Shown: piece after piece, positions 1-7,230 of the stretch
Position numbering within the stretch: the first letter of the stretch is position 1
How the letters are laid out: every line of letters begins with the position of its first letter
Assembly: GCA_021795355.1 (NCBI GenBank)
Contig: JAJYPL010000015.1
Coordinates: forward strand, 1 to 34,122
From: a bacterium
GTDB taxonomy: Bacteria > SZUA-79 > Acidulodesulfobacterales > Acidulodesulfobacteraceae
Reading direction: 5' to 3'
DNA: 34,122 bases
Program-made: the position numbers and the translations under genes
The notes under the pieces: generated by a model
What the model saw: only the letters and a program-made list of their open reading frames with translations
Told to the model about the DNA's origin: nothing
Databases searched by the model: none

Positions 1-87
1 CATTTTCTTGTTAAATATACCCAAAAACAGCCCCACTATTAATTATTTAGTTAAAATTAATTAGTAAAATCGACAAGTTACAAATAA

Positions 88-135
88 TCAAAATAGGGTA
101 AAACCCTTCTTTCCTTTAAGTCTGTTAATGTTCAT
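88..135 (-). pseudogene. remnant of a type IV prepilin gene (leader only)
   Basis: A 15-codon frame starts at ATG 135 and reads MNINRLKGKKGFTLF before TGA. The basic leader followed by KKGFTL is the class III (type IV prepilin) signal read by PilD-type peptidase, with cleavage expected between G and F. In a real pilin the next residues would be I/V-E-L-L-hydrophobic. Here a TGA sits where the +5 Glu codon belongs and the frame then reads LFV before diverging, so the hydrophobic helix is lost. A textbook RBS (AAAGGAGG, 143-150) lies just upstream. I read this as a decayed or truncated pilin gene whose translation start survives. Alternatives are a chance match or a short leader peptide. Confidence 0.5.
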
Positions 136-142
136 TTTACTG

Positions 143-150
143 CCTCCTTT
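143..150 (-). promoter_or_regulatory. strong Shine-Dalgarno site of the prepilin remnant
   Basis: AAAGGAGG on the minus strand, 7 nt before the ATG at 135. It is one of the strongest RBSs in the window although the frame behind it is only 15 codons. That argues the site once served a real gene. Confidence 0.55.
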
Positions 151-362
151 GAGCTAAAAGTTAGTTATTCAATTACTGTTTAATGTAAATGTAAATAAAT
201 CTCTTATTTTTTACTATTTATTTTTACTTTTTCTATATGTTATATATGCAACATTTATGCCAGAACATAAATTTATTTTTTTAATCTGCTTTAACTCGAT
301 ATTCTAAAAGCATTTACGGCAAAATTATAATGAATTAATATTCTTTATTAAAATATGATATT

Positions 363-476
363 TTACAAAAATTGTCAACATAAAATTAAAATTTTGGATA
401 AATTTTTTATAATTTCTTGATTTTTTTATTAAATTTTAGAGTGACAAAAATTGTCATCGATTGACAAAAATTGTCA
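363..476. promoter_or_regulatory. cluster of three palindromic operator-like sites
   Basis: TGACAAAAATTGTCA (TGACAA, three bases, TTGTCA) occurs perfectly at 442-456 and again at 462-476, exactly 20 bp apart start to start, about two helical turns. A third copy with one changed base (TTACAAAAATTGTCA) is at 363-377. A weaker 14-base relative (TGACAAAATTGTTA) lies at 1098-1111, upstream of the coiled-coil gene. Tandem dyads in helical phase are typical of cooperative dimeric repressor or activator binding. They sit upstream of the prepilin remnant and downstream of the coiled-coil gene. No regulator can be named. The rest of 151-527 is AT-rich and holds no gene that I can see. Confidence 0.5.
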
Positions 477-527
477 CTGATAAAAAAATGGTTGGGTATA
501 TGCGGATAGTGAAATAAGTCCGGCTGT

Positions 528-1004
528 TTATCTTCCTATAAAATGCAATGCTACTAAAACGGCAAGGACTGCCAATACAATAGTAAATCCGAAAGTGAGC
601 CTTTTATCTAAAGCATCTATTTTGGCTTCAAATTTTTCATTTAAGGTGCTAATTTTTTCGTCTTGCGCCTTAAACCCAGCATCCATTTTATCGCTTAGGT
701 TTTTAATATCGTTTTTTATGATTTTAATATCGTTTTCTAGTCCTTTAACTTCATTTTTTTTAAGACTGTTGATTTCAAAGTCTATCTTATCTTCGAGCCT
801 TTGAACTTCCGTTTCTATCTTATCATTAGTCCTAACGGTTTCCGAGCCTGATTTATCGGACAGGGTTTCGATTTGAGTCTGGAGAGAATTAAACTTTTCG
901 GTGAAAAGTTTCTCCTGTGCATCAAATCTGCTGTCGAAATATTTCTCCGGCGATATAGAAAAACTCATATTCATATAATCTTCGCTTTTTTTAATTTCTT
1001 CCAT
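528..1004 (-). CDS. coiled-coil protein with C-terminal membrane anchor
   Basis: I do not recognise the family. The protein is a long, highly charged heptad-like coiled coil over most of its length, ending in one hydrophobic segment (TIVLAVLAVLVALHFIG) two residues from the C-terminus, so it looks tail-anchored with the coil in the cytoplasm. The frame is open to a TTG at 1058, but I choose the ATG at 1004 (158 aa). AAAGGAGA at 1015-1024 sits 10-11 nt before it, whereas the TTG has no RBS. Short coiled-coil plus TM proteins of this type are often near mobile or regulatory genes, but no function follows from that. A dyad related to the 442-476 operators lies about 100 bp upstream. Confidence 0.75.
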   Translation of the reverse strand: MEEIKKSEDYMNMSFSISPEKYFDSRFDAQEKLFTEKFNSLQTQIETLSDKSGSETVRTNDKIETEVQRLEDKIDFEINSLKKNEVKGLENDIKIIKNDIKNLSDKMDAGFKAQDEKISTLNEKFEAKIDALDKRLTFGFTIVLAVLAVLVALHFIGR

Positions 1005-1014
1005 TGTTTCTTTA

Positions 1015-1024
1015 TCTCCTTTTA
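1015..1024 (-). promoter_or_regulatory. RBS deciding the ATG 1004 start
   Basis: AAAGGAGA on the minus strand with normal spacing to the ATG at 1004. It lies inside the longer frame beginning at TTG 1058 and therefore favours the shorter protein. Confidence 0.55.
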
Positions 1025-1205
1025 TTATAACACCGAAATCAAATTTTTCAATATTCAATTTAATATATATAATAACACGGCTATTGTTGCAGGATTATGA
1101 CAAAATTGTTACAAATATATTAAATTTATGTTACGTTTCGGTTACAATAAGGGAATAAATATTTTAAAACAAAGGAATTGAGATTGATAAATAAATTTCA
1201 AATAA

Positions 1206-1254
1206 AAAGACCGTCTAAAATTCTGCGTAATAAGCTGAATTTCAAACGGTCTTT
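1206..1254 (-). terminator. hairpin terminator behind the lipoprotein gene
   Basis: AAAGACCGT (1206-1214) pairs perfectly with ACGGTCTTT (1246-1254) around a loop of about 31 nt. On the minus strand the 3' arm ends in TTT and runs into TTTATTT, a U-rich tail. It lies about 30 bp downstream of the lipoprotein stop. The long loop makes it less ideal than a textbook intrinsic terminator. Confidence 0.5.
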
Positions 1255-1286
1255 AATATTTAAAGCTAACTTCTAATATCTTATCT

Positions 1287-1793
1287 CTACCAGCCGCGAT
1301 GCCATCCTCTGCCCGGAGGCGGTCCTGGATGTCCCGGAGGAGGACCAGGTTGACCCGGAGGCGGTCCTGGAGGTCCCGGAGGAGGACCAGGTTGACCCGG
1401 AGGCGGTCCTGGATGTCCCGGAGGAGGACCAGGTTGACCCGGAGGCGGTCCTGGATGTCCCGGAGGAGGACCCTGAAATAAAGGCGGTAAAACCTGTACC
1501 ATCGTAGGAGGAACCGGCGACCACGGTCCTTCGTAATAAGTCGAATAAAGCCAGTTTCCGCTTCTCCATAAATAGTAATAGCCGTTGTAATTATAGACGT
1601 AACCCGGATATTCCGGAACATAATAAGCATTTACTCCGTTTGAATATGAAAACGCAAAATTAGGAGTTTCGGCGTTAACGGAAACCGGTCCTCCGCCTTG
1701 CGTCATGGACGGATTAAATGGAGCACAGCCGCTTAATGCAAAAATTGAACCGGTAAGAATAACCGCAGCCGTTAAAATTAATAATTTCTTCAT
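1287..1793 (-). CDS. proline/glycine-repeat lipoprotein
   Basis: A 168-aa lipoprotein. The signal peptide MKKLLILTAAVILTGSIFA is followed by the lipobox LSGC (Cys23 lipidated), and no Asp follows the Cys, so outer-membrane sorting is plausible. Residues of about 50-100 are rich in Tyr/Trp (for example YYYLWRSGNWLYS and YEGPW), a pattern seen in small envelope proteins with aromatic repeats. The C-terminal 60 residues are alternating PGPPPGQ / PGPPPGH heptads ending in GRGWHRGW. The heptads are encoded by a 21-bp tandem DNA repeat, and this is also why several other frames stay open across it. The His-rich end could bind metal, but that is speculation. Start: the only ATG before the signal peptide; RBS weak. 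A hairpin terminator follows. Confidence 0.8.
   Translation of the reverse strand: MKKLLILTAAVILTGSIFALSGCAPFNPSMTQGGGPVSVNAETPNFAFSYSNGVNAYYVPEYPGYVYNYNGYYYLWRSGNWLYSTYYEGPWSPVPPTMVQVLPPLFQGPPPGHPGPPPGQPGPPPGHPGPPPGQPGPPPGPPGPPPGQPGPPPGHPGPPPGRGWHRGW
1312..1473. repeat. 21-bp tandem repeat (about 8 units, alternating A/B)
   Basis: Units beginning CCCGGAGG alternate between an A form (CCCGGAGGCGGTCCTGGATG plus T) and a B form (CCCGGAGGAGGACCAGGTTG plus A), giving a 42-bp higher-order period repeated about four times. The third A unit has GAGGT instead of GATGT, and the last B unit is broken. It is far richer in GC than its surroundings and encodes the heptads of the lipoprotein. Length variation by slippage would keep frame because 21 is a multiple of 3. 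Confidence 0.9.
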
Positions 1794-1876
1794 AATCGTA
1801 ATTTTAAGTATTTAAGTTAATTTTATAAAAATTGATAACATTTTAATTATATATTCAGATTTTTGAAATGTCAAAT

Positions 1877-2593
1877 TTAAAACAATTTAAATGTCCCAGC
1901 ATCCAATATCTTATTTTTGTCGTTTTTTACGGTAATTATTTCGTTTCCGTATATAGCCGCTATTTGATTTATTTCAATTTCAGATATATGCTTGTCGTCG
2001 TCGCCTGTTTCCTCCGCCGTTATATAAAAATTTTTTATGTTTTGAAATTCTTTGTTTAACATTTCGTATTCGTTTATAAAACGGCAGTCCGATATGATTA
2101 TGTAATCGGCGCAGTCTTTTATTTTTTTTAGCTTATGCTTTAACGCTTCGGTAAAAAAGGCGGGGTCTATTTTTCTTATTATTTCCGTGCCTGTATATTG
2201 CAAAATTTTTCTGACGTCTTTATCTTTTATAAAACGGTCTAAATATTCCGAATCTTTTTCGATTTCTTGATTTATATCTTTATGTTCATCAATATCTTTG
2301 GAATCATACTCTTTGCCGGCGTTCTTATATACGTATAAATACAGGTGTTTTATTCGTTCTTTCAGTTCTGACCCGCCGTTAACGGCTTTGTCGAAATTAG
2401 TTTTAGATACTCCGAAAAACAGCATCACTATTTTCTTCAGCTCGGTCCCGAAAGCATCCATATAAACCGAATATCCTTCGTTTAACAGGTATTTTGCAAT
2501 TTCGCCGGACGCATAAGTTTTGCCGGAACCTTTTTTACCCATTATGTTGATAATTGCCGTTTCGGTTTTTTCTTTAAATTTAAATTTATTCAT
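1877..2593 (-). CDS. phage-type deoxynucleoside monophosphate kinase
   Basis: A 238-aa P-loop kinase. Walker A is GKKGSGKT (residues 19-26). The stretch around 133-175 (LQYTGTEIIRKIDP, then IIISDCRFINEYE) matches the LQ-GTE-R and SD-RF-NE signatures of the phage dNMP kinase family (T4 gp1-like / adenylate-kinase-like fold). That family phosphorylates dNMPs to dNDPs to feed phage DNA synthesis. The protein is rich in Lys/Asp/Glu and has a charged central region (about 90-125). It stands alone between the lipoprotein and a 19-bp inverted repeat, with no recognisable phage structural genes. I infer horizontal origin. No good RBS is visible. Function assignment is by motif only. Confidence 0.7.
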   Translation of the reverse strand: MNKFKFKEKTETAIINIMGKKGSGKTYASGEIAKYLLNEGYSVYMDAFGTELKKIVMLFFGVSKTNFDKAVNGGSELKERIKHLYLYVYKNAGKEYDSKDIDEHKDINQEIEKDSEYLDRFIKDKDVRKILQYTGTEIIRKIDPAFFTEALKHKLKKIKDCADYIIISDCRFINEYEMLNKEFQNIKNFYITAEETGDDDKHISEIEINQIAAIYGNEIITVKNDKNKILDAGTFKLF

Positions 2594-2659
2594 ATTTATC
2601 GCTGTCTAAACTAAGTCAAAACTATATTAATTTCATGCATCGTCAATCGTATTCTCCCC

Positions 2660-2727
2660 AAATTTGCCGATAGAAAACATTAGATAAGGCAATATTAAGT
2701 CATTACGATTTTCTGTCGGCAAATTTG
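2660..2727. repeat. 19-bp inverted repeat (hairpin)
   Basis: CAAATTTGCCGATAGAAAA (2660-2678) and TTTTCTGTCGGCAAATTTG (2709-2727) are complementary at 18 of 19 positions, the odd pair being a possible G-U, around a 30-nt loop. It lies between divergently read genes (dNMP kinase leftwards, 90-aa gene rightwards). There is no U-run on either side, so it is not a typical terminator. It could be a small mobile-element footprint or a paired operator. Two short open frames crossing it are side effects. Confidence 0.7.
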
Positions 2728-2782
2728 AGTTCTCCGCCTTATTTGCGCCTGTCCGTAATTTTAAGTATAATAAATAATAATC

Positions 2783-3055
2783 ATGAAATATTACGGCATC
2801 AGAAACAGACAGACAGGAGAACTTGCGCGTCAATTTTACGGCAAAAACGTAAAAAGCAATGTTTCTACGGTTTCGCTTTACAATATCGACGACCCGCTGT
2901 CAGTACATATATTTTTAACAAATAATAAAAACACCGCAGTATCCCTTATAAGCGAAGGATACTGCGAATACAACGGAGAAACTTATAAATTAGACGACAG
3001 ATTAAAAGATTTAAAAAATGATTTAGAGATTTACGAGTCCGAATTTAATCTGTGA
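2783..3055 (+). CDS. hypothetical 90-aa protein
   Basis: Not recognised. An acidic/basic mixed soluble protein beginning MKYYGIRNRQTGEL, with one Cys (SEGYCEYNGE) and a charged helical end (DDRLKDLKNDLEIYESEF). There is no signal peptide or membrane segment. It reads opposite to its neighbours, and its start has no visible Shine-Dalgarno sequence. The amino-acid composition is normal, which is why I keep it as a gene. The style resembles small phage or plasmid proteins, and the dNMP kinase beside it fits that, but this is inference. Confidence 0.5.
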   Translation: MKYYGIRNRQTGELARQFYGKNVKSNVSTVSLYNIDDPLSVHIFLTNNKNTAVSLISEGYCEYNGETYKLDDRLKDLKNDLEIYESEFNL

Positions 3056-3159
3056 CAATAATCTATACTAAAATAGCATATAACAATTCAGCATATAACG
3101 ATTTGCGGCTAAAATCTAATTTATTTTACAGCCATTTTATAGTTTATCGTGTATATGCT

Positions 3160-4650
3160 TTACAGCCTGTTATAATCGTCTTCCAGCCTCACTATATCGT
3201 CTTCTTTTAAATACTCCCCTACCTGAGCTTCTATGATAATTAAAGGAATTAGTCCCGGGTTTTCCAGCCTGTGGATAAATCCCATAGGTATATAAGTCGA
3301 TTCGTTTGCTTTTAAAAGGGTTTCTTTATCCCCTACCGTGACGAGAGCCGTGCCGCTGGTTACTATCCAGTGTTCCGACCTGTGAAAGTGCTTCTGAAGC
3401 GAAAGTTTTGCGCCGGGCTTTACCGAAATTTTTTTGAGTTTATAAAGGGCTGATTCTAAAAGAACGGAATACGAACCCCAGGGTCTGTGGACGGTAAGAT
3501 GATGGGTATGAAGTTCGGAATTTCTTTTTTTAAGCTCATCTACTACTTTTTTAACGTTTTGGGAGGAACCTTTTTTAGAAATCAAGATAGCGTCGTCGGT
3601 ATTTATGATTATCATATCTTCTACGTCTATTGCGGCTATCATTTTGCCGCCGGACATTATAAGATTGTTTTTCGAGTTGATCCCTACGATATCTTCTTTT
3701 TCATTGACTGCGTTGTTGTTTTCGTCTTTTTCGAGCTCGTTGTAAATCGAGTCGAAATTGCCGAGATCCGACCAGTCGAAATCGGATTCTATTACTCTGA
3801 CGGATTTAGTCTTTTCTAAAAAGGCAAAGTCTATGGAGTTTTCTTCTATTTTAAGCATATCGTCTTCTTTGACTCTTATCATAAAACCGTCCTTGGATGC
3901 GTTTTCGTAAGCATATTCGGAATTTTCGTAAATAGCGGGACATACTGCTTTAAGTTCGTTTAAGAGTATTTCGGGTCTGACTAAAAGCATGCCGCTGTTC
4001 CAGTAAAAGTTTCCTTTTGAAATGTATTTTTCGGCGGTTTCTGCGTCCGGTTTTTCCTTAAAAGAAATAACGGGAGATACGGGGTTGGATGCCTGTCTGC
4101 CCAAAAAAACAGCGTTATGCACCGCATTAGATTTATCGGATATATCGGACTGATTATCGGTTTCAGGTCTGCCCTGCTCTATATCAAGAGCTTCTATATA
4201 GCCGTAGCCGGTTTCGGGATAAGACGGTTTAATGCCGAACATTATAATACCGCCTTTAAGGGCTTCTAAACCGCCTTTATTGATTACCTTTTTATAGGTT
4301 TTTTCGTCTTTTACGAGATGGTCCGAGGGAGTTATTAAAACCGTTTCCGAGCCGCTTTTAAGGGCGTCTATGCAGGAAAGAGCAACGGCGGCTGCTGTAT
4401 TTCTGGGAACCGGCTCCAAAATAAACCTGCAGTTTTTAACGCCTATTTCGTCCAACTGGTCGAGCGCTATAAAATACTGGTCTTTATTTGTAACTATTAT
4501 AAAATCGGAACATAAATCTTTGTTTCTTAATACGGTCAGCTGAAAAAGAGACTTATCGTCGATAAATTTATAGAACTGCTTTGGAAAATAGGTTCTTGAA
4601 ATAGGCCATAGCCTCGTTCCGCTGCCGCCGCATAAAATAACGTTAGTCAA
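3160..4650 (-). CDS. manC: mannose-1-phosphate guanylyltransferase / mannose-6-phosphate isomerase
   Basis: A 496-aa bifunctional type II enzyme making GDP-mannose (and, through the cupin half, interconverting fructose-6-P and mannose-6-P) for envelope polysaccharide. N-terminal nucleotidyltransferase signature LCGGSGTRLWPISR at residues 6-19; VISFKEKPD near 194-202. C-terminal type II PMI cupin with HRPWGSY and the metal/substrate motif QKHFHRSEHW (about 425-434). The start is TTG 4650, supported by AGGAGG at 4661-4666, 10 nt upstream; no ATG serves. A low-complexity insertion of about 35-40 residues (about 155-193, rich in Ser/Asp/Asn) separates YGYIEA from ISFKEKP. Next on the same strand is ugd's upstream repeat. 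GDP-mannose could feed the DPM1-like transferase at 24219. Confidence 0.92.
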   Translation of the reverse strand: MTNVILCGGSGTRLWPISRTYFPKQFYKFIDDKSLFQLTVLRNKDLCSDFIIVTNKDQYFIALDQLDEIGVKNCRFILEPVPRNTAAAVALSCIDALKSGSETVLITPSDHLVKDEKTYKKVINKGGLEALKGGIIMFGIKPSYPETGYGYIEALDIEQGRPETDNQSDISDKSNAVHNAVFLGRQASNPVSPVISFKEKPDAETAEKYISKGNFYWNSGMLLVRPEILLNELKAVCPAIYENSEYAYENASKDGFMIRVKEDDMLKIEENSIDFAFLEKTKSVRVIESDFDWSDLGNFDSIYNELEKDENNNAVNEKEDIVGINSKNNLIMSGGKMIAAIDVEDMIIINTDDAILISKKGSSQNVKKVVDELKKRNSELHTHHLTVHRPWGSYSVLLESALYKLKKISVKPGAKLSLQKHFHRSEHWIVTSGTALVTVGDKETLLKANESTYIPMGFIHRLENPGLIPLIIIEAQVGEYLKEDDIVRLEDDYNRL

Positions 4651-4660
4651 AATAAAACTG

Positions 4661-4666
4661 CCTCCT
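4661..4666 (-). promoter_or_regulatory. RBS deciding the TTG start of manC
   Basis: AGGAGG on the minus strand, 10 nt before TTG 4650. It sits next to the REPIN-like repeat that starts at 4675. Confidence 0.6.
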
Positions 4667-4674
4667 AATATTTC

Positions 4675-4767
4675 CGGAAAAGGTGTCAGATTAATTTTCC
4701 GAAATCAATTATATATATTGATTTAATCTTTATTAAGATAAGCGGAAAATAAAATCTGACACCTTTT
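4675..4767. repeat. REPIN-like pair of inverted repeats, copy 1
   Basis: A unit at 4675-4701 (CGGAAAAGGTGTCAGATTAA then TTTTCCG) is followed by its inverted version at 4743-4767 (CGGAAAATAAAATCTGACAC then CTTTT). Each unit also has self-complementary ends (CGGAAAA / TTTTCCG), and the AT-rich spacer is about 40 bp. The same unit recurs at 30482-30509 with two changed bases. A GGTGTCAG/CTGACACC core, paired inverted units and an intergenic site are hallmarks of REP/REPIN elements spread by RAYT (TnpA-REP) transposases. No such transposase is in the window. Confidence 0.7.
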
Positions 4768-4807
4768 CTTCAATTTAATTTTGTACCCGCCGCAAATTTT
4801 AACTGAT

Positions 4808-6124
4808 TTATCTTCCTATAGAATAATAATTGAAACCAAACTCAGTCATTTTTTTCTTATCGTAGATATTTCTTCCGTCGAATACCGCCGGCGTTATCAT
4901 AGCCGCTTTAATTTTATCGAAATCAGGCACCCTGAAATCGTTCCATTCGGTAGCAATTATAAGTCCGTCGGCGCCTTTAGCAGCATCGTACATATCGTTT
5001 ACATATTCTATTTCGGAAAAAATCTTTTTGGTATTATCCATTGCTATGGGGTCGTAAGCTTTTATTTTAGCGCCGTATGAAAGAAGTTTAGATATTATGA
5101 CTAAAGACGGCGCTTCCCTTATATCGTCGGTTTTGGGTTTAAACGAAAGTCCCCAGAGCGCAAAAGTCTTTCCGGCTATATCGCCTTTGAAATGCTTTAA
5201 TATAAAATCCACTATAATTTCTTTCTGCGAAGCGTTCACTTCGTCGGCGGCCTTTAAAAGCTTGAAATCGTAATTATGCTGTTTAGCGGTTTGATAAAGG
5301 GCTTTTACGTCTTTCGGAAAACAGCTTCCGCCGTAGCCTATTCCGGGGAATAAAAATGACTTGCCTATTCTTTTATCGGAACCTATGCCTATTCTTACGC
5401 TGTCAACGTTTGCGCCTGTTCTTTCGCACAAGTTGGCTATTTCGTTCATAAAGGTAATTCTAACGGCGAGCATAGCGTTTGCGGCATATTTAGTAAGTTC
5501 GGAAGAATTGGTATCCATAAAATATATCGGCGCGCCCGTTCTTACAAAAGGTTCGTAAATTTCGTCCATGAGTTCTTTGGCAGCCTGCGCCTCTTTCTTG
5601 TTGTCTTTTTTAAAATTAATCCCCACCACTATTCTGTCCGGTCTTTGAAAATCGTCTATAGCTGCGCCTTCTTTTAAAAATTCAGGGTTAGATACTACGC
5701 AGAAGTTTTTGGTTTTTTTGGCGATTATGCTTTCTACTTTTCTGCAGGTTCCGACGGGAACGGTGCTTTTTACGACCACCGCCTTAAAACAGTCTATAGT
5801 GTCGGCGATGCTTTCGGCTACTTTAAACACGTTAGATAAATCGGCTTCTCCGTTATCCTGAGGGGGAGTTCCGACGGCGATAAATACGACATCTGTTTTG
5901 CTTACGGCTTCTTTTAAATCTTTCGTAAAATAAAGCCTGCCCAGCTTGACGTTTTTATCGGTAAGCTCTTTAAGCCCTGGTTCGTATATGGGAATAACGC
6001 CTGATTTTAAAGATTTAATTTTGCTTTCGTCGTTATCTACGCAGTAAACGGTATTGCCCGAATCGGCAAGGCAGACGCCGGTAACGAGGCCTACGTAGCC
6101 CGTGCCTATTATGGATATTTTCAT
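4808..6124 (-). CDS. ugd: UDP-glucose 6-dehydrogenase
   Basis: A 438-aa NAD-dependent enzyme that oxidises UDP-glucose twice to UDP-glucuronate. The N-terminal Rossmann fold begins MKISIIGTGYVGLVTG; the substrate loop has VGTPP (84-88) and STVPVGT (120-126); the catalytic Cys268 lies in GYGGSCFPKD; the C-terminal UDP-binding domain has GLSFKPKTDDIREAPS. Length is normal for the family. ATG 6124 has a good RBS (AAGGAGAG, about 10 nt upstream). It is transcribed towards manC but is separated from it by the REPIN-like repeat. With manC it supplies activated sugars for exopolysaccharide or lipopolysaccharide. Confidence 0.95.
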   Translation of the reverse strand: MKISIIGTGYVGLVTGVCLADSGNTVYCVDNDESKIKSLKSGVIPIYEPGLKELTDKNVKLGRLYFTKDLKEAVSKTDVVFIAVGTPPQDNGEADLSNVFKVAESIADTIDCFKAVVVKSTVPVGTCRKVESIIAKKTKNFCVVSNPEFLKEGAAIDDFQRPDRIVVGINFKKDNKKEAQAAKELMDEIYEPFVRTGAPIYFMDTNSSELTKYAANAMLAVRITFMNEIANLCERTGANVDSVRIGIGSDKRIGKSFLFPGIGYGGSCFPKDVKALYQTAKQHNYDFKLLKAADEVNASQKEIIVDFILKHFKGDIAGKTFALWGLSFKPKTDDIREAPSLVIISKLLSYGAKIKAYDPIAMDNTKKIFSEIEYVNDMYDAAKGADGLIIATEWNDFRVPDFDKIKAAMITPAVFDGRNIYDKKKMTEFGFNYYSIGR

Positions 6125-6230
6125 AAGGTAAAATCTCTCCTTATTCTCTAATTATATATACGTCGTTTATATTAACATAACATAAAGCAAATTAAAAATA
6201 AATCAATAAAATAAATACATAACAATATAA

Positions 6231-7091
6231 TCAGTAAACGTAAAAACCGGAAAGCCTGTAAATAAAAGTGCCTACGATATTAAGTCTTTTTATCGTCCAG
6301 TAGCGGGGGAAAGGATTGTATCTTGCCGCGTTGTATATCGCCTGAACCGCCGCCTTGTCCAATATTTTTTTTCCGGAAGACCTTAAAATAGTTGCACTGT
6401 GCAGTGAACCGTTGCTGTTTATGGAAAATTCTATAACGAGCACGCCGGATAAACCTTCTCTTCTTGCCCTGTAAGGATATTCCCACACGTTTTCTATTTT
6501 GTTTTTTACGTGGAGTAAATAAGAGGCATATTTTATCGTAGTCGTATTAAGGTTTACCGTAGCCGTTTTTATTCCGTGCGAAGGATTTTTTATTCCCTGC
6601 CCCGCTGCGTTTGGCGCGGTTTGATTAAAAAACTTTCCCATGGGAAAAAGATTGCTCAGTCTTCGTCTGGGTCTTGGGCGAACGGAATTGCTGCGGGAAA
6701 TTATATGAGAATTGCTCATAACTCTGTGATATCTTGGCGCGTTTACTCTGCGCCTGTAATTATTTGCGTAATTCCTGTTAAAAAAAGCGGGCGGCGCGTA
6801 TGGTACCGGCGCAGAAGACGAATTTGCGTAAGAAGCCGGCGCGTTAAGCCTTGTGTTTTTTTTGGCGTAGTGCGGCTTAATACTTGCATATTTAGGATTT
6901 TTTATTTTAAGTTTTTCAAAATTTTTAATAAATTTATACGGCTCCACCAGAATAGGTTTGGTATATTTGCGGATTTTTTTATGTTTATCGGGATGATTAA
7001 TATATTCCAGTAAAAATAAAATAAGCGCCGAATGGACTATAACCGATATTATAACGGCATATACAAGTACTTTGTTATTATTGCTCTGCAT
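6231..7091 (-). CDS. TonB-family energy transducer
   Basis: A 286-aa inner-membrane-anchored periplasmic protein. One N-terminal TM segment (residues 7-29, VLVYAVIISVIVHSALILFLL) contains the His20 typical of TonB anchors (SVIVHS). A long basic, Asn/Pro/Arg/Ser-rich linker (about 35-185) follows, then a C-terminal TonB domain (about 190-282) with the W-x-YP motif (NVWEYP) and GVLVIEFSINSNG. TonB spans the periplasm and passes energy from ExbB/ExbD to outer-membrane receptors. No exbB, exbD or receptor is nearby, so its partner is unknown. The linker has fewer Pro-Lys/Pro-Glu repeats than classical TonB and more Arg, tending to high pI. RBS weak. Confidence 0.85.
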   Translation of the reverse strand: MQSNNNKVLVYAVIISVIVHSALILFLLEYINHPDKHKKIRKYTKPILVEPYKFIKNFEKLKIKNPKYASIKPHYAKKNTRLNAPASYANSSSAPVPYAPPAFFNRNYANNYRRRVNAPRYHRVMSNSHIISRSNSVRPRPRRRLSNLFPMGKFFNQTAPNAAGQGIKNPSHGIKTATVNLNTTTIKYASYLLHVKNKIENVWEYPYRARREGLSGVLVIEFSINSNGSLHSATILRSSGKKILDKAAVQAIYNAARYNPFPRYWTIKRLNIVGTFIYRLSGFYVY

Positions 7092-7155
7092 ATTTATTAA
7101 GTTATATTTTTTAAATTTATATCTTTATTTTAGCATTATTTTAACGTAATTTAAA

Positions 7156-7184
7156 TTGATTTTAAATTAATTTAGATTTAAAAT
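7156..7184 (+). promoter_or_regulatory. candidate sigma-70 promoter for purC
   Basis: TTGATT (7156-7161) and TAAAAT (7179-7184) with a 17-nt spacer, about 45 bp before the purC start. Both boxes are close to consensus, but the region is nearly all A/T, so chance matches are easy. Confidence 0.35.
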
Positions 7185-7219
7185 ATATGCATTAGTTTAA
7201 CTTAAATTTTTATAAACAT

Positions 7220-7226
7220 AGGAGGT
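7220..7226 (+). promoter_or_regulatory. RBS deciding the purC start
   Basis: AGGAGGT just before ATG 7231. A GTG at 7225 in the same frame lies inside this RBS and is therefore not the start. Confidence 0.7.
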
Positions 7227-7230
7227 GTTT

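Noticed and set aside
1253-1630. Open frames of 125, 98 and 60 codons overlapping the lipoprotein repeat on both strands
   Set aside because: They are open only because the 21-bp repeat keeps every frame free of stops. They have Arg-rich or Ser-rich repeat translations and no signal or RBS, unlike the lipoprotein frame.
2633-2833. 66-codon minus-strand frame across the inverted repeat
   Set aside because: It consists mostly of the hairpin sequence, overlaps the start of the 90-aa gene and has no RBS.
6576-7013. 145-codon plus-strand frame opposite the TonB gene
   Set aside because: A very Arg/Cys/Trp-rich translation typical of the antisense of an Asn/Pro/Arg-rich linker; the TonB frame has clear TM and C-terminal domains.
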